Assembly (NCBI RefSeq): GCF_000468015.1
Contig: NZ_KI260449.1
Coordinates: 1-64,000, forward strand
Direction: 5' to 3'
Origin: Ruminococcus callidus ATCC 27760
Lineage (GTDB): Bacteria; Bacillota; Clostridia; Oscillospirales; Ruminococcaceae
Length of the DNA stretch: 64,000 bases
This document shows, piece by piece, positions 34,543 through 44,954 of the stretch. Below the pieces are notes generated by a model. It was given only the letters and a program-made list of their open reading frames with translations, made no database searches and was not told where the DNA came from. Numbering within the stretch: the first letter of the stretch is position 1; each line of letters opens with the position of its first letter. A program made the position numbers and the translations under genes.

Positions 34543-34788
34543 ATGAATAATAACGATACTGCCGTAGACAAAGAGAAGGCAGTAAACGGCAAAACTATGC
34601 AGGCAATGAACGAGCAGTATAAAAACTGCAAAACCGAAAGACGTGAGTACCAGATCGGCAAAGGGAGATGTGTTATCGTCCGGCACTACTGCGGTGATAA
34701 AGACCTCAGTGAAGTGCTGTATCGCAACGCTTTTGAAAGGGCGTTTTCTGAAGTTATGACGATAAACCGCACGCCTCAGACAACCTGA
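34543..34788 (+). CDS. TnpW-like small protein
   Basis: This 81-residue protein has the core ERREYQIGKGRCVIVRHYCG, then DKDLSEVLYRNAFERA. It fits the short basic-to-acidic protein usually found just before TnpX-type recombinases (annotated TnpW or unknown). Its role is not established. A GGAG site is upstream and the recombinase promoter lies directly after. Confidence 0.6.
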   Translation: MNNNDTAVDKEKAVNGKTMQAMNEQYKNCKTERREYQIGKGRCVIVRHYCGDKDLSEVLYRNAFERAFSEVMTINRTPQTT

Positions 34789-34807
34789 AAAAATTTTCCA
34801 TAAGTAC

Positions 34808-34836
34808 TTGCTTTTTTCGGCATTGCGCGCTATACT
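34808..34836 (+). promoter_or_regulatory. Promoter of the IME-A large serine recombinase
   Basis: TTGCTT (34808-34813) and TATACT (34831-34836) are separated by 17 bases, 48 bases upstream of the start codon. Confidence 0.72.
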
Positions 34837-34883
34837 ATTAACTGTAATGTTGATTAAAGCTGCTTTGGAGGAAAGGAGTAGTA

Positions 34884-36512
34884 ATGATACCAAAGCAGAC
34901 CGAATACAAGGTGGGAATGTATCTCCGCCTTTCAAACGAGGACGAGAGAGCCGGAGAATCGCTCTCTATTGAGAATCAGCGTAAGATTCTCAGCAATTAC
35001 ATTAGTGAACAGGGCTGGACGCTCTATGATGAGTACGTCGATGACGGAATTTCAGGCACTACGTTTGACAGACCGGGTGTGCAGAGAATGCTCGATGATG
35101 CCAAGAACGGCAGGATCAATCTGATACTTTGCAAGGATTTAAGCCGTTTCGGGCGTAATTATATTCAGGTAGGTCAATACACGGACTACATATTCCCGAT
35201 GTACAATATCCGTTTTATCGCACTGACCGATAATGTTGATACAGCTAATTCGGAAAGCACGGGAATGGATATGATGCCTATAATGAATGTCTTTAATGAA
35301 TGGCACGCCGCCAATACTTCCAAAAAGCTGAGAGCTGTTATCAACTCAAATGCAAAAGCCGGAAAGTATCGCACAACATACTGTGCCTACGGATATTTCA
35401 AAGGAGATGATGAGAAAAACACCCCTGTTATTGATCCGCAGACTGCACCTGTTGTACGTCGTATCTTTGAGATGAGGGCAGAGGGAAAGAAGCCTAAGCA
35501 GATCGCTGATGCACTTAATGCAGAACAGATACCGACACCTATGGACTATCTGTATCAGCGTGAAAACAAGGTAAATCCCCATGTATCGGTGCATCTCTGG
35601 AGTTCTTCGATAGTACTTCGTATACTCGGCAATCCGATTTATATCGGTACGCTTGCACTGATGAAAACAACTACTGTGAGCTACAAGAATCACAAGAGGA
35701 TACGCAAGGATTCATCTGAATGGCTTATGCGTGAAAACAATCATGAGCCTATCATTCCTATGGAACTGTGGGAAAAAGTCCGTGAAATAGAGGCATCGGT
35801 GAGCCGTGGCAAGCGAGACAAGATCGGTGAGTTAGCTCCGCTTTCAGGACTTCTGTACTGCGATAGCTGTGGGAGCAAGATGCGTCAGGTCGGTTCAGCC
35901 AACCGTAAGTATATGGCTTATATGTGCGGTTATCATAATCGTTTCGGCAAGGGCTGCTGTACTACTCATTATATCCGCCGTCCGCTGATCGAACAGTATC
36001 TCCTTATGGATATTCAGGATATGATCGAGAAAGCCGCTGACGAGGAAAAGGCTAAGGAAGAATTCCTGAAACGCAAGCACGGTGTCCTTGATGCTCAGAA
36101 CAGTTCCGATAAAAAGCGTATGCAGAAAGCTACAAGCCGTATTGCAGAGCTTGACAACCTGATTCAGACCGTCTATGAAGATAAGGTCATCGGTAAGATT
36201 CCCGAAGAAGTATGTATCAGCCTGCTTGAAAAGTATCAGGCTGAAAAGAAGTCATTGCAGGCTGAATGTGCTGAATGCAAGAAACGCTCCGAAATGCAGA
36301 AGCAGGACGAAAAGGACGTTGACGAATTTATTGCCCGTCTGAAAAGCTATGCAGGAGCGACTGAGCTTACACGCCAGATGTGCCTTGACCTTATCGAATA
36401 TGTGACCGTAGATGATCTCAACAAGGACGATAAGAGCCGTCCGAGAGAAATCCATGTCTATTACAAGCTCATCGACAAAGAACTTGCCGACAAGCATAAT
36501 GCCCTGATGTGA
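34884..36512 (+). CDS. tnpX: Large serine recombinase (TnpX family) of IME-A
   Basis: The 542-residue integrase-excisionase has an N-terminal resolvase domain (catalytic S17 in MYLRLSNED, then CKDLSRFGRNYIQVGQY). The recombinase domain lies at about 165-290. A zinc ribbon (YCDSCGSKMRQVG, then CGYHNRFGKGCC) and a coiled coil (about 385-470) follow. Large serine recombinases of the TnpX/TndX type cut at a GA dinucleotide, which is exactly what the element ends show. AAAGGAG precedes ATG 34884. It lies 48 bases from the right end of IME-A. Confidence 0.95.
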   Translation: MIPKQTEYKVGMYLRLSNEDERAGESLSIENQRKILSNYISEQGWTLYDEYVDDGISGTTFDRPGVQRMLDDAKNGRINLILCKDLSRFGRNYIQVGQYTDYIFPMYNIRFIALTDNVDTANSESTGMDMMPIMNVFNEWHAANTSKKLRAVINSNAKAGKYRTTYCAYGYFKGDDEKNTPVIDPQTAPVVRRIFEMRAEGKKPKQIADALNAEQIPTPMDYLYQRENKVNPHVSVHLWSSSIVLRILGNPIYIGTLALMKTTTVSYKNHKRIRKDSSEWLMRENNHEPIIPMELWEKVREIEASVSRGKRDKIGELAPLSGLLYCDSCGSKMRQVGSANRKYMAYMCGYHNRFGKGCCTTHYIRRPLIEQYLLMDIQDMIEKAADEEKAKEEFLKRKHGVLDAQNSSDKKRMQKATSRIAELDNLIQTVYEDKVIGKIPEEVCISLLEKYQAEKKSLQAECAECKKRSEMQKQDEKDVDEFIARLKSYAGATELTRQMCLDLIEYVTVDDLNKDDKSRPREIHVYYKLIDKELADKHNALM

Positions 36513-36560
36513 TTATCAGGGCAAATATTTGAAACCACTTTTATATCCATTTTGTCGTTC

Positions 36561-39305
36561 TATAACCACAGGAGAAGTATAAAATGCGTCCAAAACAGAA
36601 GCATTCGCTTGTCTGTATTCCTGATGCGTAAGTAATTCCTTTAGCTGTGAATACTCTGTACTCCAAGATTCATTATTCTTATCAAAAGCTTGCGGAATTC
36701 CACCCCAACCGACGTATTTTGAAAGGATTTCTTTTTCTGCATCTGTCGCAGAACGATTTTCTTGCTCCAGAGTTTTTAAGGTTTTCACGGCAGTGATATT
36801 GTTCTTGAATTTTGATTTTAAGCCGCCTTCGCCAAGTGATTCATTAGTGATAGTGAAATTTTTCTCTTTTTCAGGCGATGAAGCTACTTCTGATTCTTGT
36901 GAATGGCTAGCTGTATCCTTTTCAATGGAATCTGTGCTTTTTTCTATAGGCGGAGGCGTACTTTCTATAGAGGAATCCGGTGTAATTTCATCTGGAACAG
37001 GAATATTAGGTTCGGCTTGAATGGTATGTTCCGAAGCCTTTTGCGGAGTACGGTTTAGATAGAAATCGTGGTCAAATTCCTTGACAACAGTAAATAAATC
37101 TGCTATACTAATAGTGGAGTCATTTAGGACTGAACGAGCTAGCTGTTTATCAGTGAACTCTAGGAGCCTAAGTGGCTCTATTTTTATATCCTGAACATTA
37201 TACATTCTTTTCAATGTATCTTTTTGCCCATCTGCAAATTCTTCTATGGTTAATTTGGCAAGATAGGGCTGATCATCTATTTTGCAAACAGCGTATAGCT
37301 TGTGCATAAAGGCTGTGTTGTTTGCTTTATTTTTATTGTTTTTTTCTGAAATAGTGCTGTCAAGGAAAATGCTTTCTTCAACAAGTTTGGGAAGTTGGTA
37401 AAGCATATCATACACAGCATTATCATGATGTTGGTGTCCGTATTTTACGGAATCTTCTAATCCATTACGGCTAACTTGAATTGTCCAGCCGGTATCTGTA
37501 TTGGTAAAAGAACCTCGTTCGATATTTCTGCTTTTTATATCGGCACGGACACTTTGAAAATCTGCATCGTGGCTAGGAATTGAAAGAATTGGTATTTGTG
37601 TTGCTTCCTGATCTCTCCATTCTCCTTGTTCCAATCGATAAAAAGGGGATTTTTCAGCCAATTCTTTTTGAAATCGCTCTTTCCATGTTGGAATTGCAGT
37701 AAGTTCGTCTTCGGTAAGATTCAAAATACTTTTTCGAGGTTCTAGTGTGCGAAGTACATCGAAATCTTCCTGTGTGACAGACGATGGTTCTTTTTCAGCA
37801 GTAGGTTTTGGTTCTGCTTTTTGTGGTTCGGTCTGAATCACAGTTGTTTTATTGGAAACAGCATGTTCAATTGCTTCTGAAACTGGATGCAATCTCCCGA
37901 AAAAGATACGACTGCTTAGTAATTTTTCATTGCCGTATGCAGAACGGAAACCATGTGATTTTTCAAAAGCAGAAGAAATTACGTTATTTGTAATATGATT
38001 CTTTTCTACAAATTTTTCAAGGCGATCCAAAAACAGAGCCTGTTGTTCAGTTTGTGCAAATCGTTCTTTGATTTCATCAAATGCTTTAGTAAGCGAATTT
38101 TTTTCCCGTTCCTGTGAGTGACTGTCAGTTTCAGGTTGATGTGAATCCAAAAAAGATTGTATTTTTTGCATATCATAGGTCTGATATACTTGTATGAAGT
38201 CATTGATCGTTTCTGCTGAATAAGTGTTATCGATTTTTTTCAATAATTCATGAGGAATGCCGATTTGAATGGCAGCGATTAGAGCATTCTTTTGTTCTGG
38301 CTGAAAGGGATTGTTCCCAATGATGCTGTTTAGGGTGATTTCTGCGTCAAATTGAGATTTCTGTTGTTGTAATTTCTGCAATACTGGATTGTCCGCAGAA
38401 ATTTGTTCTGTAATGGACTGTTTGTGATACTCTTGAAAAAGGTCACAAATCATTTGTAATTGTTGATTGCTGTAATTGGGATTGAGATATGCTGTATAAT
38501 CTAATGTTAATTTTCCTGCTGCTTCCTGTGTGGCAAGAAAAACAGAAAAGGGTTCTAAAAATGCATCTTGTTGTTCTGTAAATCCAAGTTCTTTTAAACC
38601 TTTATGAAATTCAGAACGAAATTTTGCTTGTACTAAAGCTTGATAGAAGATACCGGTATCTTTTTGAGAAATGGAAAAAATGCAATGATCTTTTTCCGCA
38701 CGTGCTGAGAATGAAATATCTGTTTGTTTTAGATAGGGGAGGATCTCGTCAAATGTTTGCTGCGGTAAATTGGAAAGGGAGATGTCAACAGTTTCTAATG
38801 CAGCAGCATCGTGATACTGTGCAGCTCTTTTTTCTGAAATATCATGATAGAGACGAAGAACCTTTTCTTGATCCTGATCCTGTACAGTGAGGGTAGCTCT
38901 ATTTTGATTGTAGATTCTCCCTGAAAAAGAAATACCTTGTTCTTCTAATTGCTTGGCAACTTGAAGAACAAGGTCTGTGTTACCTCGAATATAACTCTTT
39001 TGAGATAATTCTTGATACTTGGTGTTTCCAATAATGTTAAAAGCCGGTGGTGCATAATGTCTTGATTTTGGAAACCAATGAATTTGAGAAGCTGTTTTTT
39101 TGCCAATCAATTTTTGAATATCGTGAGAATCATTATAGTTAATGACCATTTTCACTTTGCCGTTTTTCTCGGCTGCATAATAGTTTAATTGATATTGTTC
39201 CAGCTGCTGTTGTAAAATACGAAAGGCAGCTTCGTCCATTAAAAGCGTAGCTTTTCGAATACTTGGCGTTGCTGCATTCCAGATTTGATTGCCGTAGTAT
39301 TTCAT
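36561..39305 (-). pseudogene. Methylase-helicase polyvalent protein, N-terminal part (split by IME-A)
   Basis: This is the first 915 codons of the gene continued at 17302-21970. The reading frame runs on into IME-A and stops at 36516, giving a 929-residue truncated protein. It holds three copies of a small alpha/beta module (about residues 24-68, 108-156 and 182-226, pattern ISFSGRxxxxxxLTVxxxD). A proline/serine-rich linker follows. The entry to the methylase is recognisable (KYVGWGGIPQAFD, then LDAFYTSPVVI), where the insertion cuts. It may be translated as a truncated product but lacks the SAM-binding loop and the helicase. Confidence 0.88.
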
Positions 39306-39332
39306 CGTTTCTCCTTTTCTCTTATAATTCCA

Positions 39333-41069
39333 TTACTTTTTCAGTTCATCTCTCTGCTTTTCAGGGGGACTGGACGGAGTATCATGAACCTTTGCTGCTA
39401 AAGCTTTCATGCTGTTTCTGGAAAAAGAAAATTCTGCTTTTTGAGGTTTCTCAAACTCCGGTTCTGGTTTTTCATTGTTGAGGATTCCATCGATCATATT
39501 TGCATTGGTTTCTGTCAATTCTTCTACAGAACGAAGGTGGCTTTGAGAAACACTACTTGCAGTTGCAGCTGTTTTTCCGAGAGGCATTTCCTGTGAATGT
39601 TCATGCTTTCTGTAATCAGAATCCGCTTCTTTCGCAGCAACAGCAGGAGACGTTTTATCTTTTTCTTGATGCTCTTGCAAATCACGGTTTGTTTCATAAT
39701 TGGGATTGATAATGTAAGTAAGCGTTTCTTGTAAAGTAGAGGGATCGGAAAAGTAATTAGCAGTATATGTGTCTTTTAACATTGCCTGAATATCCAATGG
39801 TTTGCTTTCCACCTCAGACACAGACATATTTAGAAGATCTGCAATTTCAGGGATAAGAGACGGATCGGGCTTTTCTATGGGTACAGAAAGAGCTATTTCA
39901 GGCAGAAGATCAGCATTATCTACGCATATTTTTTCTGCAAATACAGGCATATTTATTTTACCAGTCTCCGCAGCTTCTCTTAATTGCTGTTCAGTTCCTG
40001 AAATAACATGGTCAATGGTAGTGCCGGATTGTTTGGTATAGGGCAATGTCACACTGTGAAATTTGTCCAGCTTTGCAGTGATTTTTTGTTTTCGCTCTTT
40101 TAGAGTATTGATTTTTTGATGGATTTTCAATTTATCAGCCGCACTGTCTGTTGCCATGTATTTTTGAGACAGTAGAGAGATCTTCTGCTGACAAGAATCT
40201 AATTTATAGGACAATCGCTGTATTGTGGTTTGATGTAGCCCATCCATTGCTTGCGAAAAGGCTTGTCGTCTATCAGCATTGTCAGAGATACCGAAACTCT
40301 TGATAATTTGGTTAATACAACGGCATCTGTCAAGTTTACATTGGGTAATGTCGCTTTTCCTGTCGATCTTCTCAATCTTTTTAGATTGCTCTTGTATTTT
40401 GGTTTGTAGTTTCGGAATTCGATTTTCTTGAATTTTTATGATCTTTTGTTCGTTGCGATGAATCGCAGCTTCTGCCATAGTTTTGATGCCGGGAACTTTC
40501 GCATTTTGAAATAAACTGTGGAGCATCTGATTGGTATCAATAAGTCGTTGTACCTTATCTGAAAATCTATCGATTTTGCCTTGATTGGTTTGAATTTTAT
40601 TCTCTAATGCAGTCCTTTTTTCGGAAAGTGCGTCTAATTTTTCAGTGTGTTGGATTGCTTTTGCTTGTAAGATCGGGAGAAGTTGTTCAGGTTGTGGTTG
40701 CCCTGAAAATACGCTTGATTCGGTGTATTCTGCCTTGTCTTGACTTTGCTGCACTTTTGCAGCCTGTTCTTCCAATTCTTTTTGACGTTCCAAAGCCCTT
40801 TTTAATTGTTGCTGCAAGTCATCTAATTCTTGCTGGGCTTTTGAAGTATCGTTTTCATGCGGACGTGCAGCTCCAGAAAGAGCATTTTGTACAATGTCCC
40901 AGTCCTTTTGGGAAAAATGTAATGTCAATCGAGAATCATCATATCTTCCCGAAAAAGGCACTTGCTTTTGCGTCAATTCAGAAATAATGTCAGCGGCTTT
41001 GTCTGTATCGACAGTGACAAATTGACGATTTTCGATTTTTTTATAGTCGATATTGCCGACAGTAGTCAT
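39333..41069 (-). CDS. Coiled-coil ICE protein sharing a module with the helicase
   Basis: This 578-residue protein starts with an alpha/beta module (residues 17-64: VDTDKAADIISELTQKQVPF, SGRYDDSRLTLHFSQKD). The module matches those in the N-terminal part of the downstream methylase-helicase. A long coiled coil (about 75-340) and a low-complexity C-terminus follow. No enzymatic motif is seen. AGGAG precedes the ATG, and it is 27 bases upstream of the helicase gene, so the two proteins probably act together on the transfer intermediate. Structural or scaffold role inferred. Confidence 0.7.
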   Translation of the reverse strand: MTTVGNIDYKKIENRQFVTVDTDKAADIISELTQKQVPFSGRYDDSRLTLHFSQKDWDIVQNALSGAARPHENDTSKAQQELDDLQQQLKRALERQKELEEQAAKVQQSQDKAEYTESSVFSGQPQPEQLLPILQAKAIQHTEKLDALSEKRTALENKIQTNQGKIDRFSDKVQRLIDTNQMLHSLFQNAKVPGIKTMAEAAIHRNEQKIIKIQENRIPKLQTKIQEQSKKIEKIDRKSDITQCKLDRCRCINQIIKSFGISDNADRRQAFSQAMDGLHQTTIQRLSYKLDSCQQKISLLSQKYMATDSAADKLKIHQKINTLKERKQKITAKLDKFHSVTLPYTKQSGTTIDHVISGTEQQLREAAETGKINMPVFAEKICVDNADLLPEIALSVPIEKPDPSLIPEIADLLNMSVSEVESKPLDIQAMLKDTYTANYFSDPSTLQETLTYIINPNYETNRDLQEHQEKDKTSPAVAAKEADSDYRKHEHSQEMPLGKTAATASSVSQSHLRSVEELTETNANMIDGILNNEKPEPEFEKPQKAEFSFSRNSMKALAAKVHDTPSSPPEKQRDELKK

Positions 41070-41084
41070 ATGTCGCTCCTTTCA

Positions 41085-41924
41085 TCAATAGCTAATGGGA
41101 TTGCCGTAGTTGATTTTTTGTATAGATCGAATGTTATCAAAGTCAAGACCATTCCAAGAAAAGCAGCCGTAGTTTCCGGTAAAAGCAACACAATTTGGAA
41201 GTTGTCCGTTGCCATGAATAAATTCTATAACACATTTTCCTGTACCACCAAAATGATGATAGGGAACATCCCCCTTGCTATCGCAAATTTTAACGGTAAA
41301 TTGAATCCCATTTTCCAGAGTGATCAGAAATCTGTCGTTGCAATATCCGTATTTTGTGCCCATTGCAACACAGTAATCTCCGTATTCATCACGCATAATT
41401 CCAGTGTCTGTAATCGGGTCAGGAATACATCCCCGTATTGCAGACCAAGAAGGATTCCTAGTTAATCCAGCAGCATTTTCGTATGCAAAGCAATTTGTCC
41501 AACCATCTTCATACGGGAAATTTTCAATCACTTCTACTTGTTCCGTTTTGGCATATGCACAAGTGGATTGCATTTCCGATGTTTCTCCTTCTTTAGCAAT
41601 TGGAATCACATCAATTGAATAGGAAGTCCCTTCCCGTAATCCAGTAATATAGCAGAGAGAATTCGATTTAAAAACAAAGCACATATTATCAACGTATGCG
41701 ATGTCAGAATCTAAAATGGTACAGGTAACCGTATAATCACGGTTCTGCTCTGCTGTCCATGTCACTTTTAAGCATGAAACGGAAACTGGAGAAACTTGCA
41801 AATCAGAAACGCAATGAATGGACGTGTCTGGATGTGGCTGTATTGTCACTGGTTCTGTAGATGGTGAAACAGATGAAGTGACGAGAAGTGCGGAAATGTA
41901 AGTGCCTACAAATTTTTCAAACAT
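41085..41924 (-). CDS. Secreted protein with fibronectin type III-like domain
   Basis: This protein of about 280 residues has a short hydrophobic N-terminus (MFEKFVGTYISALLVTSS). An Fn3-like domain follows (about 35-130: SPVSVSCLKVTWTAEQNRDY, ending CYITGLREGTSYSIDVIP). The C-terminal Cys-rich domain contains YGDYCVAMGTKYG, which recalls double-psi barrel (3D/RlpA-like) cell-wall proteins. That last point is tentative. ATG 41924 is preferred because the longer frame overlaps the topoisomerase. Extracellular; perhaps helps the mating apparatus cross the wall. Confidence 0.65.
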   Translation of the reverse strand: MFEKFVGTYISALLVTSSVSPSTEPVTIQPHPDTSIHCVSDLQVSPVSVSCLKVTWTAEQNRDYTVTCTILDSDIAYVDNMCFVFKSNSLCYITGLREGTSYSIDVIPIAKEGETSEMQSTCAYAKTEQVEVIENFPYEDGWTNCFAYENAAGLTRNPSWSAIRGCIPDPITDTGIMRDEYGDYCVAMGTKYGYCNDRFLITLENGIQFTVKICDSKGDVPYHHFGGTGKCVIEFIHGNGQLPNCVAFTGNYGCFSWNGLDFDNIRSIQKINYGNPISY

Positions 41925-41928
41925 AGAA

Positions 41929-44010
41929 TTACTTCTTTCGTGGAGGAAATTCAAAACCGGTGGTTTTGTCATCTTTTAAGATGAGATAGGCATCAAATTC
42001 GTTGCCGGCTTTGCTTTTAAATCCTTTGATTAGATCGGTTTTCCCTTTTTCAAGTAATTTTTTTGTTTGTGTTGCAGAAATGATTTTGTTGCAGATGGAC
42101 TTCCATATGATAAATCCGCATTTTTCTTTATCATTCTCACAAGAAAAAGACTTTTTCCATTCGACAACATTCTTTCCGCACTTTGGACATTTTCCAATCA
42201 CTGTTCGCTGTGTCTGAAAAGCAGCATTTTCAGCTTTTTCGTTGTATTTTCCAGAAATGTCACTTACAAATGAGATGATTTCATGCATAAAATCATCTGG
42301 ATTGCATTGACCACGTTCTATTTCTTGCAGCTGAGTTTCCCAGTCTGCGGTCAGCTGTGCGGATTTTACCTCATCTGGAACGACTGCGATTAAACTAATG
42401 CCCTTTGCAGTTGGGAAGATCTGTTTCTTCTTTCGCTCAATGTATGCTCGTTTTACCAGCGTTTCCAAAATTGCAGCACGAGTGGCAGGAGTGCCAAGTC
42501 CTTTTTTCTCTACATCAGCATTTTCATCATAATTATGATTTCCTGCGGTTTCCATTGCTTTTAGCAGTGTATCTTCTGTATATGGCTTTGGAGGACTGGT
42601 ATAATGCTCTATAACAGAAGAAGTTACATTTTCAAATACCTGTCCTTTTTCGAGAGGCGGCAGTGTTTTTTCATCTCCAGATTTTACAGTGTCCTCATTG
42701 CTTTTCAGCATTTCTTTTATTGCAATTTCAAAGGCTTTCCAGCCAGCATTTAAAATTGCTTTGCCGGTTGCAGAAAAATTGTGGTTTTCACAGATAACTG
42801 AAACTTTAGTTGCTTCATACCGATGTGGATCAGCTGTTGCAAGAATCAATTTTGCTGCAATCAGGTTGAGAATATTTCTTTCGCCATCAGGAAGATCTGC
42901 TAATTTTTTATGTGCAATTTCTGCTGTTGGAATAATTGCATGGTGATCTGAGACTTTAGAATTATTGATGCAGCGTTTTACATTTGGTTCTGGAATAGAT
43001 AATCCCTGACAGCATGATATGGTATTGCAAATCGTTTGTATCAGATCAGCTGCGGTTTGTTCCATATCTTCCGTTAGATACTGGCTATCGGTTCGAGGGT
43101 AGGTAACCAACTTCTGTTCATATAAAGACTGCGTATAGTCTAAGGCTTGTTGTGCTGTATAGCCGTACTGACGATTTGCTTCACGTTGCAACGTGGTTAG
43201 ATCGTAAAGTTTCGGCGGATTTACAGTTTTGATTTCTTTTTTGATTTCTGAAATTGTAGCTGTTTTTCCACTGCAAGATTCTGCAATGTTTTTTGCTGAT
43301 TCTTCTTCGTCAATTCGTTCTGACGATGCAACAAATGTGCCGCAGTCCAACTCTACAGTAAAGAATTTCTGTTTAACGAAATGTTTTACATCGTAGTCAC
43401 GTTGTACGATCATAGCAAGCGTAGGCGTTTGTACTCGCCCAATCGAAAGCAATGTTCCATAACGGCAAGTAAAAAGACGTGTGCTATTTAATCCAACAAG
43501 CCAGTCTGCCTTTGCCCGACAAAGTCCAGCTGCATATAAGTTGTCATAGTCACTGTCAGGACGAAGATTTGAAAATCCCTCACGGATTGCTTTATCCTCC
43601 ATTGAAGAAATCCAAAGGCGTTTACAAGGTTTTGTGCAGCCGATTTTTTCATAAACATAGCGGAAAATGCATTCACCTTCTCGTCCGGCATCTGTAGCAC
43701 AAATGATTTCATCTACACGAGAATCCTGCATGAGTTCCTGAATTACTTGAAACTGTTGTTTTGTTGTTGAGGAAACAACAAATTTCCAGTGTTCAGGAAG
43801 AATCGGGAGCGTTGAAAAACTCCATTCTGAAATTTTAGTACCGTATTTGGAATCGTACTTATCTGGGCTTGCAAGTTGTACCAGATGACCAATGCACCAT
43901 GTAACAATATACCCGTTTCCTTCCAAATAGCCATCTTTCTTTTCAGTTGCTCCTATTACAGAAGCGACTGATCGTCCTACACTGGGCTTTTCTGCAATCA
44001 CCAGCTGCAT
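41929..44010 (-). CDS. topB: DNA topoisomerase III (type IA)
   Basis: This enzyme of about 693 residues starts MQLVIAEKPSVGRSVA (Toprim, with ATDAGREGE at 105-113). It has SIGRVQTPTLAM (189-200) and the active-site tyrosine Y304 in LVTYPRTDSQ. It ends in a zinc-ribbon-like segment (CPKCGKNVV, then CENDKEKCGF). It relaxes and decatenates single-stranded regions; ICEs of this type carry their own copy, presumably for processing transfer intermediates. ATG 44010 is chosen because AAGGAGG lies just upstream. Confidence 0.96.
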   Translation of the reverse strand: MQLVIAEKPSVGRSVASVIGATEKKDGYLEGNGYIVTWCIGHLVQLASPDKYDSKYGTKISEWSFSTLPILPEHWKFVVSSTTKQQFQVIQELMQDSRVDEIICATDAGREGECIFRYVYEKIGCTKPCKRLWISSMEDKAIREGFSNLRPDSDYDNLYAAGLCRAKADWLVGLNSTRLFTCRYGTLLSIGRVQTPTLAMIVQRDYDVKHFVKQKFFTVELDCGTFVASSERIDEEESAKNIAESCSGKTATISEIKKEIKTVNPPKLYDLTTLQREANRQYGYTAQQALDYTQSLYEQKLVTYPRTDSQYLTEDMEQTAADLIQTICNTISCCQGLSIPEPNVKRCINNSKVSDHHAIIPTAEIAHKKLADLPDGERNILNLIAAKLILATADPHRYEATKVSVICENHNFSATGKAILNAGWKAFEIAIKEMLKSNEDTVKSGDEKTLPPLEKGQVFENVTSSVIEHYTSPPKPYTEDTLLKAMETAGNHNYDENADVEKKGLGTPATRAAILETLVKRAYIERKKKQIFPTAKGISLIAVVPDEVKSAQLTADWETQLQEIERGQCNPDDFMHEIISFVSDISGKYNEKAENAAFQTQRTVIGKCPKCGKNVVEWKKSFSCENDKEKCGFIIWKSICNKIISATQTKKLLEKGKTDLIKGFKSKAGNEFDAYLILKDDKTTGFEFPPRKK

Positions 44011-44024
44011 AGCAATTCCTCCTT

Positions 44025-44177
44025 TCACGCTTTTTTCTGATTGCGGCTGTTCTGAAATCGTGCTTCATTGATGTATACAGGATATTTCTGGGCATCAATT
44101 TCTCCCTTGATGGAGAGAGCAAAGAGTACACCCATTACTGCAACTGCAATCATTCCACCTACAATAACTTTTTTCAT
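44025..44177 (-). CDS. Small single-pass membrane protein (50 residues)
   Basis: The frame reads MKKVIVGGMIAVAVMGVLFA, then a short soluble tail ending NSRNQKKA. It has one transmembrane helix or an uncleaved signal. It starts four bases after the DUF4366 stop and ends 15 bases before topB, so it is an operon member. Its position in the module is consistent with the small unnamed proteins found next to topB in related ICEs. Confidence 0.7.
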   Translation of the reverse strand: MKKVIVGGMIAVAVMGVLFALSIKGEIDAQKYPVYINEARFQNSRNQKKA

Positions 44178-44180
44178 AGC

Positions 44181-44954
44181 TTATTCGTCACCATCCTCAT
44201 CTTCATCGTACTCATCAAAGTCCAGATCATCATTTGGAACGGTAGACTTTTTCTTTTTGAACTTAAAGAAGAAAATTGCAGCACCAGCACCGATAACAAC
44301 TACCACGCAAAGAATAATCATCATATTTTTGTTTCCTGATTTCGAACTTGACGAAGCAGCAGCGGTGGAAGTAGTTGTTTCTACTGCATTTTCGGATTCA
44401 TCAATAGAAGATGTGGTTTTGCCAAATGCAGTGCCGTTCTGTTTTTCGTAGTCCTCTACCGAATTATCTGAATTATTTCCATCGTTCAGCAGAGTATATA
44501 AATCATAATCATCTACCTTGTTCAGAAAATAAACAACATTTTCACCGCCGTTTTCCTTTGCAGCGGTATAGTCGATCAAGATGTAGAATACATTTCCATT
44601 TTTTGTGGTTACAGAGATAAACTGCATCTCATCAGAATCATAGATAATCTTCTGATTCTCGATCAGTGATGCATTTCCTTCGGTATCATAGTAGGGATCA
44701 TTTTCATAATCAATCTGAGACGAATCAGAGTTGCCATCTGCATTTCCGGTTGCTGTGTTGGAGTCAAGAATTTCTCCCAGAATTTGATCCGCAGATTCTT
44801 GTGCTGCATCGGTATTGCTGCTTTCTTCTTGTCCCATCATGCTTTCATCAGTTTGTGCAGGAATATCCTCATTTACCGCAGAAGCAGAAATGCTCATGGG
44901 AAAAGGCAATGCCATTGTCAGTGCAGCAAGTGCTGCAATCCATTTTCTTTTCAT
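44181..44954 (-). CDS. DUF4366 (CD1107-family) ICE membrane protein
   Basis: This 257-residue protein has a signal peptide (residues 1-27), an acidic Ser/Asp-rich spacer and a conserved domain (about 85-165: [20 protein letters not shown], then [17 protein letters not shown]). A transmembrane helix ([18 protein letters not shown]) and an acidic cytoplasmic tail follow. This is the DUF4366/CD1107 family, found only in the Clostridia conjugation module. It overlaps the DUF4315 gene by four bases. It is probably part of the cell-envelope portion of the transfer apparatus. Confidence 0.88.
   Translation of the reverse strand: MKRKWIAALAALTMALPFPMSISASAVNEDIPAQTDESMMGQEESSNTDAAQESADQILGEILDSNTATGNADGNSDSSQIDYENDPYYDTEGNASLIENQKIIYDSDEMQFISVTTKNGNVFYILIDYTAAKENGGENVVYFLNKVDDYDLYTLLNDGNNSDNSVEDYEKQNGTAFGKTTSSIDESENAVETTTSTAAASSSSKSGNKNMMIILCVVVVIGAGAAIFFFKFKKKKSTVPNDDLDFDEYDEDEDGDE

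Larger units (their letters stand above)
21971..36560. mobile_element. IME-A: integrative mobilizable element with restriction-modification cargo
   Basis: A 14.6-kb insertion splits the methylase-helicase gene. The ends share only the dinucleotide TC (GA on the gene strand, 21971-21972 and 36559-36560). GA is the crossover typical of TnpX/TndX large serine recombinases, and one (34884-36512) is encoded at the right end. Imperfect inverted repeats flank it: AAATGGATATAAAGT at 21991-22005 and ACTTTTATATCCATTTT at 36537-36553. Joining the flanks across GA restores the host frame exactly (2747 + 4669 = 7416 bases, divisible by 3). The element carries its own relaxase, MobC, oriT, resolvase and a restriction-modification module. 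Confidence 0.92.
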
